DNA of 64,000 nt from JBHEBG01 sp046557915 (lineage in GTDB: Bacteria > Bacteroidota > Bacteroidia > Flavobacteriales > Flavobacteriaceae), in the NCBI RefSeq assembly GCF_046557915.1, contig NZ_JBHEBG010000002.1, forward strand, positions 62,001 through 126,000. Reading direction: 5' to 3'. The position numbers were made by a program, and so were the translations under genes. Below, piece after piece: positions 34,790 to 43,961 of this stretch (its first letter is position 1; every line of letters begins with the position of its first letter). Below the pieces are notes generated by a model. It was not told where the DNA came from, made no database searches, and saw only the letters and a list, made by a program, of their open reading frames with translations.

Positions 34790-36100
34790 TTAGGACAGTG
34801 CCTCTTTGTAGACTTTTAAACATCGTTCCCTAGCCATTTTATGGTCTACCATTTTTTGTGGATAGGTAAGCTCTTGAAGATCTGGAACCCAATAGTTAAC
34901 GTAGGTTTTTTGTTTATCAAATTTATCTATCTGGGTGGTAGGGTTAAAAATTCTAAAGTAAGGTGCAGCATCTACACCGCTACCGGCGGCCCATTGCCAA
35001 TTGCCTACATTACTGCTTAGTTCATAATCTAGTAACCGTTCTGCAAAATAGGCTTCGCCCCACCGCCAATCTATCAACAAATGTTTACATAAAAAACTAG
35101 CTACCAACATGCGTACCCTGTTGTGCATATGCCCGGTTGTGTTTAGTTCGCGCATGCCGGCATCTACCAAGGCGTAGCCTGTTTGGCCATTTTTCCACTT
35201 TTCAAATTCCGCTTCATTGTTTCGCCAGGGAATCCTATCATATTTCTTTTTAAAAGCTTCGTTTACCGTGTTCGGAAAATGCCAAAGAATTTGCATAAAA
35301 AACTCGCGCCAGATGAGTTCGTTTAAAAACACCTGATTTTTACTGGCCATAGCTTCTTGCACCATTTTTCTAATAGATACGGTTCCAAAACGCAAATGAG
35401 GCCCTAGTCTGGAGGTGCCATGAGGTAATGCCGGATAATTACGGGTAGCTTCGTAATTGTTAATTAGTAGCGGGGAGATGTTGTATATTGGAATTTTTAT
35501 GGCAGCAGGCTCAAACCCTATATCCGTAATGGATAACCAAGGTAGTTTGGAGTTTTTCACTAAGTTATGCAAATAGACAGACGTATCTTGTGGCATAACA
35601 TCCTGTGCGGCATTTAACAGTTGCTTCCATCTACGCATATATGGGGTATATACAATATAAGGGTTGCCATCTGCCTTAACCACCTCATTTTTTTCAAAGA
35701 TTACCTGATCTTTATAGGAACTAAAGCCAATTCCGTTTTCATGCAGTAGCTCTCCTACCACTTTGTCGCGCTTAAGGGCATATGGCTCGTAATCCCTGTT
35801 GGTAAAGACCTTGTGCACCTGATGGTTGCGTAAAATTTCTTGAAATACCTTTAAGGGTTCTCCTTTGTAAAGGGCAATACCACTATCATAGGTCTTTTTT
35901 AGTTGGAGGTTCATGTTCTGCAGGGTAGTATGGATAAAACTTACCCTGGCGTCATTTTTTGGCAACCTGTCCAAAATTTCGTTATCGAATATGAAAATGG
36001 GAAGTACCTTATAGTTGTCTTTTAAAGCAGCTAAGAGACCTATATTGTCTTGCAACCTTAAATCTCTACGAAACCAAAATATGGATACTTTGTTGTCCAA
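34790..36100 (-). CDS. phrB: Deoxyribodipyrimidine photolyase (class I CPD type)
   Basis: 436 residues. Light-driven repair of cyclobutane pyrimidine dimers with FAD. The N-terminal antenna domain starts WFRRDLRLQDN. The FAD domain shows GTSRLGPHLRFGTVS (about 215-229), WREFFMQILW, GHMHNRVRMLVASF and NWQWAAGSGVDAAPYFRIFNP, all typical of the photolyase/cryptochrome family. The last motif favours a true photolyase. The SRPBCC gene stops 5 nt upstream, a pairing seen in many marine Bacteroidota. Confidence 0.95.
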   Translation of the reverse strand: MDNKVSIFWFRRDLRLQDNIGLLAALKDNYKVLPIFIFDNEILDRLPKNDARVSFIHTTLQNMNLQLKKTYDSGIALYKGEPLKVFQEILRNHQVHKVFTNRDYEPYALKRDKVVGELLHENGIGFSSYKDQVIFEKNEVVKADGNPYIVYTPYMRRWKQLLNAAQDVMPQDTSVYLHNLVKNSKLPWLSITDIGFEPAAIKIPIYNISPLLINNYEATRNYPALPHGTSRLGPHLRFGTVSIRKMVQEAMASKNQVFLNELIWREFFMQILWHFPNTVNEAFKKKYDRIPWRNNEAEFEKWKNGQTGYALVDAGMRELNTTGHMHNRVRMLVASFLCKHLLIDWRWGEAYFAERLLDYELSSNVGNWQWAAGSGVDAAPYFRIFNPTTQIDKFDKQKTYVNYWVPDLQELTYPQKMVDHKMARERCLKVYKEALS

Positions 36101-36105
36101 ATTTT

Positions 36106-36603
36106 TTAAATTGATTTAAACTCTACTTCGTTGGGTATTCCATCCATTATCCCAAATAGCTCTGCGAGTTTGTTTTCGCGATAAGAAAATATCTGCTGCA
36201 ACTGTTTCTTTACCAGTAGAGGATGGGCCAGCTGTCCCAAAAAACCAAATGGCAGTTTATAGTCTATGACATCCTCCATTTCCACACCATTGTCCAGGGG
36301 ATTGATAAAATGTTTATGATGCCATAAGGCGTAGGGTCCAAAACGCTGTTCGTCTACAAAATAGCGCCCTTCTTTTACATGGGTTATTTCTGTGACCCAC
36401 TTGGTAGTTATACCCGGGAAAGGAGATACCTTGTAATGTATTATTTGACCAGGATACATAGGTCTGTCCCCACCTGCAATAATATTAAAACCCATATGGT
36501 CTGGAGTGATTATCTTCAGGTTTTTTGGGCTCGATAAAAACTTCCAAGCCTTATCCATTGAAATAGGAAGCGCCTGGCGCGAACGAAGTTGGTATAATTT
36601 CAT
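36106..36603 (-). CDS. SRPBCC family ligand-binding protein
   Basis: 165 residues from the ATG at 36603 (MKLYQLRSRQALPI). Members of this group begin with a helix-grip opening (MDKAWKFLSSPKNLKIITP) and carry HYKVSPFPGITTKWVTEI and YALWHHKHFI in the strands. Often called cell-division-inhibitor-like, without evidence for that function. Ligand unknown. It stands directly before the photolyase gene and is presumably co-transcribed. Confidence 0.85.
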   Translation of the reverse strand: MKLYQLRSRQALPISMDKAWKFLSSPKNLKIITPDHMGFNIIAGGDRPMYPGQIIHYKVSPFPGITTKWVTEITHVKEGRYFVDEQRFGPYALWHHKHFINPLDNGVEMEDVIDYKLPFGFLGQLAHPLLVKKQLQQIFSYRENKLAELFGIMDGIPNEVEFKSI

Positions 36604-36838
36604 AGTTTTTAACCAAAAATAAGGCAATTTATACTCAATTGAAATCGATTCTGTACGAAATGCTTCGATTTTCCAAACTATTTTCTAAACGGGTCTCATG
36701 GAAAATCACGTCATTGATAAATGAAAAAATGGTATTTGGGCGAGGCTTTTAAACCTAAAGTCGATTTTTCAATACTACCTTATTTTTTATAGGCTCAAAA
36801 AGGCTTCAAATTTGTACATTGAACCTAGAACTAAAACA

Positions 36839-37975
36839 ATGATAGTAAAGCGGTTACACTTTTATATGTTGCTTCTTGGTAGCGTACTCTTTGCTCAGGA
36901 GAATACCGCTTTGATAGGTAGTTTACCAACCGCTGTCCACGAGACCTCTGGCTTACTTTTTTTTAATGATCACCTGATAACGCATAACGATTCTGGTAAC
37001 AGCCCTCAGTTGTTTGAGATAGATACTTTGTCTCTGGAGATTAAACGCATGGTAACGGTTGTTGGTGCCAACAATATGGATTGGGAAGACCTTGCGCAAG
37101 ATGACGACTATATCTATATAGGTGATTTCGGAAATTTTGAAGGCGGTAGGCAAGACCTGGTTATTTATAGGGTTTCAAAACCGGACTATCGTAGCTCGGA
37201 TATGGTAGTTGCCGAACGAATTGATTTCTCATACCCAGACCAACCCAATGGTACTAACAGTTCAGGTGGCGATTGGGATGCTGAAGCTCTTTTTGTGTTG
37301 GGCAATAATCTTATTATACTCACAAAGCAATGGCAGACCATGGAAACAGTGGCATATAGTGTCCCTAAAGTACCTGGTAATCAGGTAGCCGTAAACTTAG
37401 GTAGCTACCCTGTAGGTGGTCTTGTAACGGGCGCTTCGTATCATGAAGCATCCAAAAACTTGGTATTGTTGGGATATAGTCAGCAGTTGAGCCCATTCAT
37501 ATTTCAATTTAATGACATAACGGCGACCGATATTTTTGCCAATCCGGAAGAGAAAAGGAACCTCAATATTCTGATTGCTCAAATGGAGGGCATAACACAC
37601 GTCTCGGAAAACACACTTTTTGCATCTGCCGAACTTTTTGAAAATGATAGCCCTAGAATAACTTTGCCTCCGCAATTGTTCTCTATTACAGCGCCAAGTA
37701 AACCAACTGAGGAAGAAAATCCGGAAGGGGATATAGAAGGGGAATTGGTTTTGTATAGAAATGAGGGGTCTAAAATCTTGCAATACGAATTGAACACTTC
37801 GGAAACGCTTTTTGGTAGGGCAGTTTTTGATACCGCCGGCAAGAGAATCCGTTTTACACATGCCAATGCCATTGAGGAACATAGCATTGATCTTTCCACG
37901 TTGGCCCCATCTATTTATTACCTTACCTTTTATCTTCGCAGCGGTATAGTGTCTAAACCCTTCTTGTTAAACTGA
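36839..37975 (+). CDS. Secreted protein with type IX sorting domain
   Basis: 378 residues from the ATG at 36839. Signal peptide (about 1-17, ending LFAQ), a beta-propeller-like body (THNDSGNSPQLFEID, WEDLAQDDDYIYIGDFGN), a Glu/Pro-rich linker (about 290-302, EEENPEGDIEGE) and a C-terminal beta-sandwich of the T9SS type A sorting domain ending STLAPSIYYLTFYLRSG...KPFLLN. Thus exported through the outer membrane. The ligand or substrate is not known. Confidence 0.82.
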   Translation: MIVKRLHFYMLLLGSVLFAQENTALIGSLPTAVHETSGLLFFNDHLITHNDSGNSPQLFEIDTLSLEIKRMVTVVGANNMDWEDLAQDDDYIYIGDFGNFEGGRQDLVIYRVSKPDYRSSDMVVAERIDFSYPDQPNGTNSSGGDWDAEALFVLGNNLIILTKQWQTMETVAYSVPKVPGNQVAVNLGSYPVGGLVTGASYHEASKNLVLLGYSQQLSPFIFQFNDITATDIFANPEEKRNLNILIAQMEGITHVSENTLFASAELFENDSPRITLPPQLFSITAPSKPTEEENPEGDIEGELVLYRNEGSKILQYELNTSETLFGRAVFDTAGKRIRFTHANAIEEHSIDLSTLAPSIYYLTFYLRSGIVSKPFLLN

Positions 37976-38071
37976 TTTTTTAAGCCTGCCCGTTTTTATT
38001 TAAGGATTTGTTAACAAAGCCACTGTCGCATAATATCTAGATTTGTGAAAACTAAAAAATCTTTCAACAAA

Positions 38072-38920
38072 ATGAAAAAAGTATTCCTTTTACTATGTGT
38101 AGTACTTGTGTCTTTCGCAGGAAACGCACAGGTCAACACGCCACAACCTAGTCCGTCCGCAACATTAATGCAGACCGTGGGACTAACAGATGTTACGCTA
38201 GAGTATTCTAGACCTTCCATGAGAGGTAGAACCATTTTTGGTGACCTTGTTCCTTATAATGAAGTATGGCGTACAGGTGCCAATGCAAGAACTAAAATTA
38301 CTTTCAGTGACGACGTTACTGTAGACGGCCAAACTTTAAAGGCAGGTACCTATGCAATTTTCACCAAGCCTGGTGAAACTGCTTGGGAAGTTATTTTTTA
38401 TACCGATGCACAAGGTGGTGGTACACCCAGAGAGTGGGACGATGCCAAAGTAGCCGCTAAAGCCATGGCACAGGTAAACCCAATGCCAATGGCCATAGAG
38501 ACGTTTACCATGACCTTCGACGACCTTTCCAACAATTCTGCCAACTTGGGTATGTTATGGGAAAAGAGTTACGTTGCGGTAAAATTTGAGGTACCTACTA
38601 TGGAAAAGACCGTTAAAAGTATTGAGACCGTTATGAACGGCCCAAGTGCAAACGATTACTATTCTGCGGCATCTTATTACTATGCGGAGAATAAAGATTT
38701 GGAAAAAGCCAAGGAATGGATAGATAAAGCCGTGGCTATGGACAAAGAAGGTAAAGCTTTTTGGGTAATGAGACGACAGTCGCTTATTCACGCAAAAGTG
38801 GGTGCTACCAAAACTGCTATTGAAGCTGCAAAAAAATCATTGGCATCTGCAGAAGCTGCAGGTAACGAAGATTATGTTAAGATGAATAAAGAATCCCTGA
38901 AAGAATGGGGAGCACTTTAA
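38072..38920 (+). CDS. DUF2911 domain-containing exported protein
   Basis: 282 residues from the ATG at 38072. A signal peptide (ending GNAQ) precedes the DUF2911 domain: PSPSATLMQTVGLTDVTLEYSRPS and RTIFGDLVPYNEVWRTGANA (cut here to VWRTGAN), then GTYAIFTKPG. The C-terminal part is helical and TPR-like (EKAKEWIDKAVAMDKEG). The family is common and uncharacterised in Bacteroidota. A TAGATTTG -7-like box precedes the gene (38038-38045). Confidence 0.88.
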   Translation: MKKVFLLLCVVLVSFAGNAQVNTPQPSPSATLMQTVGLTDVTLEYSRPSMRGRTIFGDLVPYNEVWRTGANARTKITFSDDVTVDGQTLKAGTYAIFTKPGETAWEVIFYTDAQGGGTPREWDDAKVAAKAMAQVNPMPMAIETFTMTFDDLSNNSANLGMLWEKSYVAVKFEVPTMEKTVKSIETVMNGPSANDYYSAASYYYAENKDLEKAKEWIDKAVAMDKEGKAFWVMRRQSLIHAKVGATKTAIEAAKKSLASAEAAGNEDYVKMNKESLKEWGAL

Positions 38921-38944
38921 TACAAAATTTTAGATCAGATATTA

Positions 38945-38972
38945 AAAGGCCCGCAATTGCGGGCCTTTTTTA
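38945..38972. terminator. Bidirectional terminator between DUF2911 and the symporter
   Basis: AAGGCCCGC / GCGGGCCTT with an AATT loop, T run on the right and A run on the left, so it can stop both converging transcripts. The stop codon of the symporter (38970) is inside its T run. Confidence 0.85.
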
Positions 38973-40703
38973 TGTTTTGATCGGAGGGTTTCGCAAGAGT
39001 CGTTCTAAACTTTCGAATAAAAATGCGATCACCATTACCAGTCCACATCCAATAAAATTTAACCAGAGATATCCCAGTTTCTCTTCCCCTGTAGGGTGAA
39101 TATGAATTAGGGTATAGTATATTACACAGACAATGATCTGGGTTACCAAGGCTGCAAAGAAAACGGCATTGCCTTTTATAAACTTAAAGAAGAAGGCCAA
39201 TAAAAATATGCCCAAAACATTTCCATAAAAGATAGATCCAATAATGTTTACCAGCTGTATTAAATTATCGAATAAGTTAGCAATGCTAGCAATACCTATG
39301 GCGATCAACCCCCAGAGAAGGGTAAATAATTTAGTTGCCTTTACGTAATGTTTGGGTGTAAATTCTCCTTTTTTATTGCGTTTGTACAAATCCAAAGCGG
39401 TAATTGTACCCAATGCGTTAAGTTCCGAAGCGGTAGAGGACATGGCTGCCGAAAGTATCACCGCTAAAAGGAGTCCAACCAGTCCTTTTGGTAAATAGTT
39501 AAGAATAAAATGTATAAAGACATAATCCTTATCGTTGGTCTCAATACTGTCATCGGCCATTTTTATCAATGCCTTTGCAGCCTCCCTGTTACTTCTGTCT
39601 TTGGCATTTATGGTTATTATTTCCTCCCTGGCTTCAACAATGGCATCATATTCCTTAAGCTCCAAAGCGGTTGAAAATTTATTATGTGCCATTTTTTTCT
39701 CTGTTTCCAGGGCAACATGTCCTTCTTGCAATATATGGTAATCCTTGGCATATGGAGAGGCCATTATGGCGTTTGTTGCTGCCGGATTAAAGTTTAAAGG
39801 CGACGTATTATATTGATAGAAAACAAAGACCATGACACCTACCAAAAGGATTAAAAACTGCATCGGTATTTTGAATATTCCATTAAAGATTAAGCCCAAT
39901 TGGCTCTCACGCACCGATTTTCCGGATAGGTAACGTTGTACCTGACTCTGATCGGTACCAAAGTACGCCAGGGCCAAGAACAAGCCACCGGTGATTCCAC
40001 TCCAGAAGGTATACCTACTTTTGGTATTAAGGTCAAAATCCAAAATGTTCAGTTTATCGCTGGCACCTGCAATTTTCAATGCTTTGGTAAAAGTTATATC
40101 AGGTGGCAGGTAACCTAGGATAAAGAAAAAAGCCACGAACATTCCGGTAATAATGATAAACATCTGCTGCTTTTGGGTAACATTTACAGCTTTGGTGCCT
40201 CCGGTAACGGTATACACAATTACCAAGACGCCTATAATAACGCTCAATGTCCTTAAATCCCACCCTAAAACGGCGGAAAGAATAATTGCCGGAGCAAAAA
40301 TGGTAATTCCTGCGGCCAGCCCTCGCTGTATAAGAAAAAGAACGGCTGCCAGTGTCCTTGTTTTTAGATCAAATCTATTTTCCAAAAACTCGTAGGCCGT
40401 GTATACTTTTAGTCTATGGTACAGCGGAATAAATACCAGGCATATAATAATCATGGCCAAAGGCAATCCAAAATAGAATTGTACAAACCCCATTCCATCA
40501 TGGAAAGCTTGGCCCGGGGTAGAGAGAAAGGTAATGGCGCTTGCTTGGGTAGCCATCACCGAGAGGCCTATGGTCCACCATTTTGCTTCATTACCTCCTA
40601 ATACATAATCTTTTACATCCTTACTGCCCCTGGTTTTCCAAACACCGTATCCAACAATGAAAAGTAATGTTCCGGCAAGAATTATCCAATCTAGTATTCC
40701 CAT
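38970..40703 (-). CDS. Sodium:solute symporter (SSS family)
   Basis: 577 residues with about 13-14 membrane segments of the SSS/LeuT-like fold. Visible family features: the opening LDWIILAGTLLFIVGYGVWK, the GGNEAKWWTIGLSVMATQASAITFLSTPGQAF region (cut: ATQASAITFLSTPG) with the Na+ site serines, and SAAMSSTASELNALGTI (about 415). A long hydrophilic insert of about 85 residues (about 315-395) is unusual. Substrate unknown. It follows a 33-residue membrane peptide gene by one nucleotide. Confidence 0.92.
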   Translation of the reverse strand: MGILDWIILAGTLLFIVGYGVWKTRGSKDVKDYVLGGNEAKWWTIGLSVMATQASAITFLSTPGQAFHDGMGFVQFYFGLPLAMIIICLVFIPLYHRLKVYTAYEFLENRFDLKTRTLAAVLFLIQRGLAAGITIFAPAIILSAVLGWDLRTLSVIIGVLVIVYTVTGGTKAVNVTQKQQMFIIITGMFVAFFFILGYLPPDITFTKALKIAGASDKLNILDFDLNTKSRYTFWSGITGGLFLALAYFGTDQSQVQRYLSGKSVRESQLGLIFNGIFKIPMQFLILLVGVMVFVFYQYNTSPLNFNPAATNAIMASPYAKDYHILQEGHVALETEKKMAHNKFSTALELKEYDAIVEAREEIITINAKDRSNREAAKALIKMADDSIETNDKDYVFIHFILNYLPKGLVGLLLAVILSAAMSSTASELNALGTITALDLYKRNKKGEFTPKHYVKATKLFTLLWGLIAIGIASIANLFDNLIQLVNIIGSIFYGNVLGIFLLAFFFKFIKGNAVFFAALVTQIIVCVIYYTLIHIHPTGEEKLGYLWLNFIGCGLVMVIAFLFESLERLLRNPPIKT

Positions 40704-40704
40704 A

Positions 40705-40806
40705 TTAGCGGTATGCGGTCATTACAAAATAGAAAAATAAGACGTAAGCGATGTTCAGTAGAATCACTAGGGTATATTCCTTAGTCCAGGTAATTTTTTC
40801 TTGCAT
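40705..40806 (-). CDS. Small single-pass membrane peptide (33 aa) next to the SSS symporter
   Basis: Reads MQEKITWTKEYTLVIL at the start, then a hydrophobic stretch (LNIAYVLFFYFVMTA) and a basic end (YR). It is too short for ordinary gene callers. The ATG lies 3 nt after the stop of the PIG-L gene (TAA-AAA-ATG), and its TAA is followed after a single base by the symporter ATG, so it is enclosed in an operon with translational coupling. Small accessory subunits are known for several SSS transporters, which suggests such a role here. Confidence 0.75.
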   Translation of the reverse strand: MQEKITWTKEYTLVILLNIAYVLFFYFVMTAYR

Positions 40807-40809
40807 TTT

Positions 40810-43341
40810 TTATCCTTTGATGTCACTTTCGTTTTCCACCTTATCCTTGCCTATGGATAACATGTTTGCAAATATTTTGTAGGCCCCGGATACTCCTGCG
40901 GGCAATTCCCGGAAAAAACTTAGGCCAGTATAGATATAATTCCCTTTTCCATAAGGTGCAACTATAAGACTACCCTGTTTTTCTGCCTCACCACTATCGC
41001 CCATGGAGAGGATAGGAGTAAATTCTGGACCCCATTCGTTTGGAAAGTATAAACCCCGTTCTTGTACCCAACCATCAAAATCTTTTTCGGTTATGGGGTT
41101 GGGGAAATTTACCATAGAATGGTTTTTAGCCAAAATTTTAACTTCAGAGTTTTCTTCCGTAACCCTATCCCTAGAGAGTTTTAATGGATAGGGGGCCAGG
41201 TTGTCTATTCCCAAACCTCTTCGGCTTGCAGTATTGTATTGTACAATTAGATTGCCACCTTCGTTGACATAATCGAGCAAATGCCGTTGCTTAAATTTTA
41301 GCTCATCCACTACATTATAGGCCCGTATTCCTACTACAATGGCATCGTATTTGGCAAGCGTTCCGGGCTGAATGTTATTGGGGTCTATGGTATGGACCTT
41401 ATATCCTATCTGCTCTAAGCTCTCGGGTACTTCATCGCCTGCACCAACGATATAACCAATATTTTCACCAACTTTTTGTATGTTGAGCCTCACTATTTTA
41501 GATTCAGAGGACAACAGCACTGATTGTGTCGGCACATGATCATAAGCAATTTCTATCAACTCTTGCGAGTATGTTTTTTGACCTACCGAAACTACGGGAG
41601 CAATGGTTCCTTCACTTTCTTTTTCTGGGGGCACAACCGTAAAAATTACTGTTTGCTGGTCTCCCTTTTCCGCAATGGTAAAGTCTATAGCGGCCGGAGT
41701 TACCTGCCAATCCTGGGGATGTTCCAAGCTAATTTTTCCTTTTAGGCCACTCGCACCCGCACGGATAGTAACCGGTATATCCTTTGCTTTGGAATCGGCG
41801 AAAATCACCACCTTATCTGTCAAATGCGTAGTTGCCTGTGGCAATATTTCAAAAGGTTGGTAAAGTTCTCCCTTATCGGGTTTGGAATAGCGATGTACAA
41901 TGGGTTTTTCAATGGTAATAGAAAATCCTTCAAAATCCAATTCAAAGGTAGCCATAAAAGCATGGGGAGTTTCTGGTTTTCCTATCAAGCTTTTGTCCGC
42001 AACTGTATACATACCCAAACTTCCTTTTTCCGCCAGCCAATATGGGCTTGTATACGACATGTTTTCGGGAACGTTTAGCGTTAACTCCAAGTTTATCTTT
42101 TTATTTTCTTCTAAGTTTAGATTAGTTCCATCCTCGTAATCCTCTAAGATTGAGAGAGACTTTAGAGCAATCTTGGCACTACTTCTGTTCAGAACTTCCA
42201 CATTTATTTTAACCGTTCCCCCGGGGTAGGTAGAAGATTCTTGGGCAGATGCTTCCAAATAAAGTCCAGACACCGCAACAATAATATCTTTTAACTCCTT
42301 GGATTTTAGGTTCCTCCAATGGGCATCGGGAACTTCTTGTAGTTTTTTGTACGCCAATAGTAAATTGGGCAGATGTTTGGCAGGATCAATAAAATCAAAA
42401 CTTTTTTCAATGGCATATAAAATCTCTCCGACAGCCTTTCCTCCAGATACTCTAGACCATGTTGTATTTACTCCTTCAAAAATATTGGTCTCGTCGTTCG
42501 GCAGACTACCTTTTACAAGTTCTATATACTCATTTTGCGAGCCTCTGGTGGTTACCCTTCCAAATCCCTGACAAAGATGTTGGTTGCTTGCCATGGAAGC
42601 AATTTCATTGTTAGAGAGTCCTTTTGTAGGGTAATAGACCCCGATGTCAAAATTAAGCATCTTGGATTTATCTGCTTTTTCAAAATTTTCTGGACTTCCA
42701 TAAAACCACCAGGAAGTATTAAAAAAAGCACGTTTCGGTTGCCAGGTAGTTGTAGACGTTAGCTGTTCCGGATAGGCGTTCTCATCATTCGCCATGTCAA
42801 ACGCTTCAACACTTAACATCGCTGATGAGGTATGGTGTCCGTGTGTGCTTCCCGGAGTCCTATGGTCAAAACGATTAATAATAACATCGGGCTTAAGATT
42901 TCTAATTACCCATACAACGTCTCCCAGCACGTCTTTTTTATTCCAAATGGTCAAAGTTTCATCGGGGTGTTTTGAATAGCCAAAATCATTGGCACGGGTA
43001 AAGAATTGTTCTCCACCATCTACCCTTCTAGCGGCAAGGAGTTCTTGTGTTCTTAAAACTCCCAATAGTTCCCGAAGTTCGGGCCCAATAAGGTTTTGTC
43101 CACCATCGCCTCGCGTTAAGGATAGGTATGCTGTTTTTGCCTTAACGTTGTTGGATAGGTATGAAATTAGTCTTGTGTTTTCATCATCTGGGTGAGCAGC
43201 TATATACAAAGCTGTACCCAGAAAGTTAAGTTTTTGTAGCGAATGATATATTTCCGAGGATGTTGGTTTTTTGGGAGCTTGGGCAAAGGCATGTAATGAG
43301 GTCATAAGTATCCCGATAAAGAATACTAGAATTTTACGCAT
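40810..43341 (-). CDS. Large exported PIG-L (LmbE-like) deacetylase
   Basis: 843 residues with a signal peptide (about 1-20, ending AFAQ). The N-terminal LmbE domain has the zinc motif AHPDDE (49-54) and the distal HGHHTSSAM. The middle region (about 370-620) consists of beta-sandwich modules of the NEW3/CARDB kind. The C-terminal 200 residues (VGIRAYNVVDELKFKQ, NEGGNLIVQYNT) resemble a ThuA/glutamine amidotransferase-like fold. Likely a periplasmic N-deacetylase acting on an amino sugar; the downstream symporter may import the product. Confidence 0.88.
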   Translation of the reverse strand: MRKILVFFIGILMTSLHAFAQAPKKPTSSEIYHSLQKLNFLGTALYIAAHPDDENTRLISYLSNNVKAKTAYLSLTRGDGGQNLIGPELRELLGVLRTQELLAARRVDGGEQFFTRANDFGYSKHPDETLTIWNKKDVLGDVVWVIRNLKPDVIINRFDHRTPGSTHGHHTSSAMLSVEAFDMANDENAYPEQLTSTTTWQPKRAFFNTSWWFYGSPENFEKADKSKMLNFDIGVYYPTKGLSNNEIASMASNQHLCQGFGRVTTRGSQNEYIELVKGSLPNDETNIFEGVNTTWSRVSGGKAVGEILYAIEKSFDFIDPAKHLPNLLLAYKKLQEVPDAHWRNLKSKELKDIIVAVSGLYLEASAQESSTYPGGTVKINVEVLNRSSAKIALKSLSILEDYEDGTNLNLEENKKINLELTLNVPENMSYTSPYWLAEKGSLGMYTVADKSLIGKPETPHAFMATFELDFEGFSITIEKPIVHRYSKPDKGELYQPFEILPQATTHLTDKVVIFADSKAKDIPVTIRAGASGLKGKISLEHPQDWQVTPAAIDFTIAEKGDQQTVIFTVVPPEKESEGTIAPVVSVGQKTYSQELIEIAYDHVPTQSVLLSSESKIVRLNIQKVGENIGYIVGAGDEVPESLEQIGYKVHTIDPNNIQPGTLAKYDAIVVGIRAYNVVDELKFKQRHLLDYVNEGGNLIVQYNTASRRGLGIDNLAPYPLKLSRDRVTEENSEVKILAKNHSMVNFPNPITEKDFDGWVQERGLYFPNEWGPEFTPILSMGDSGEAEKQGSLIVAPYGKGNYIYTGLSFFRELPAGVSGAYKIFANMLSIGKDKVENESDIKG

Positions 43342-43364
43342 AACGTTGGAGTTTTGTTGTAATC

Positions 43365-43393
43365 CAAAGATAGAAAGATTAGCAACCGAGCAA
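43365..43393 (-). promoter_or_regulatory. Promoter of the PIG-L/peptide/symporter operon
   Basis: On the minus strand TTG (43393-43391), 18 nt, TATCTTTG (43372-43365), 24 nt before the ATG at 43341. Fits the Bacteroidota consensus. Confidence 0.55.
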
Positions 43394-43453
43394 TAACATT
43401 TACAACTTCTTTAACACGTAGTCCGCCGCTGTTTTTTGAAGGAAACGGGCAAT

Positions 43454-43957
43454 CTAGCTAATGCGTACTACTCCTTTTTGCAAAAAAAGATTGTTGGGAT
43501 AAGTAACCAGCTCGCCGTTGTCCTTTACCAAATGCACGTGGAACGCCTTTATATCCTCTATGAGCGCTTCCTCTCCGAAATCACCATCGAGTATACGAAT
43601 GCGATCCCCAATTTTAAAAGGGAAATAGAAAAAAAGGATAATCCCAGCGGTAACATTGCTTAAAATAGACCAAGAAGCAAATAAGGCTACCCCAAGTACA
43701 GCGAATACAGAGGAGAAAATAAGGCCTAGCTCCTTAATGTTTACACCCCAGATAAAGGTTAGTGCAACCACAGTCAATGAGGTAAGGCCAAAGGAAACGT
43801 ATTTTATGACCAACTTGGTACGGACCTCGTTAATTTCACTGATAGCCCCAACCTTACGTATGGTCTTAATACTGATGAACCTAAGTATTAATAGTAGGAC
43901 CAGGCTTATAGCTGTACCAATGATCTCTGTTTGGTAATCAATAATAAGTTCTTTCAT
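43454..43957 (-). CDS. Short MscS-family mechanosensitive channel-like protein
   Basis: 167 residues: three membrane segments, then the MscS beta domain (FFYFPFKIGDRIRILDG, then GELVTYPNNLFLQKG). The cytosolic alpha/beta vestibule domain of E. coli MscS is absent, as in several short Bacteroidota homologues. Possibly a minimal osmotic release valve. Gene starts 4 nt after the lipoprotein gene. Confidence 0.85.
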   Translation of the reverse strand: MKELIIDYQTEIIGTAISLVLLLILRFISIKTIRKVGAISEINEVRTKLVIKYVSFGLTSLTVVALTFIWGVNIKELGLIFSSVFAVLGVALFASWSILSNVTAGIILFFYFPFKIGDRIRILDGDFGEEALIEDIKAFHVHLVKDNGELVTYPNNLFLQKGVVRIS

Positions 43958-43961
43958 TTTA

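Noticed and set aside
40810..43341. Bacillithiol deacetylase for the large PIG-L protein
   Set aside because: It is exported and three times longer; the true BshB1-type gene is at 53056-53778.
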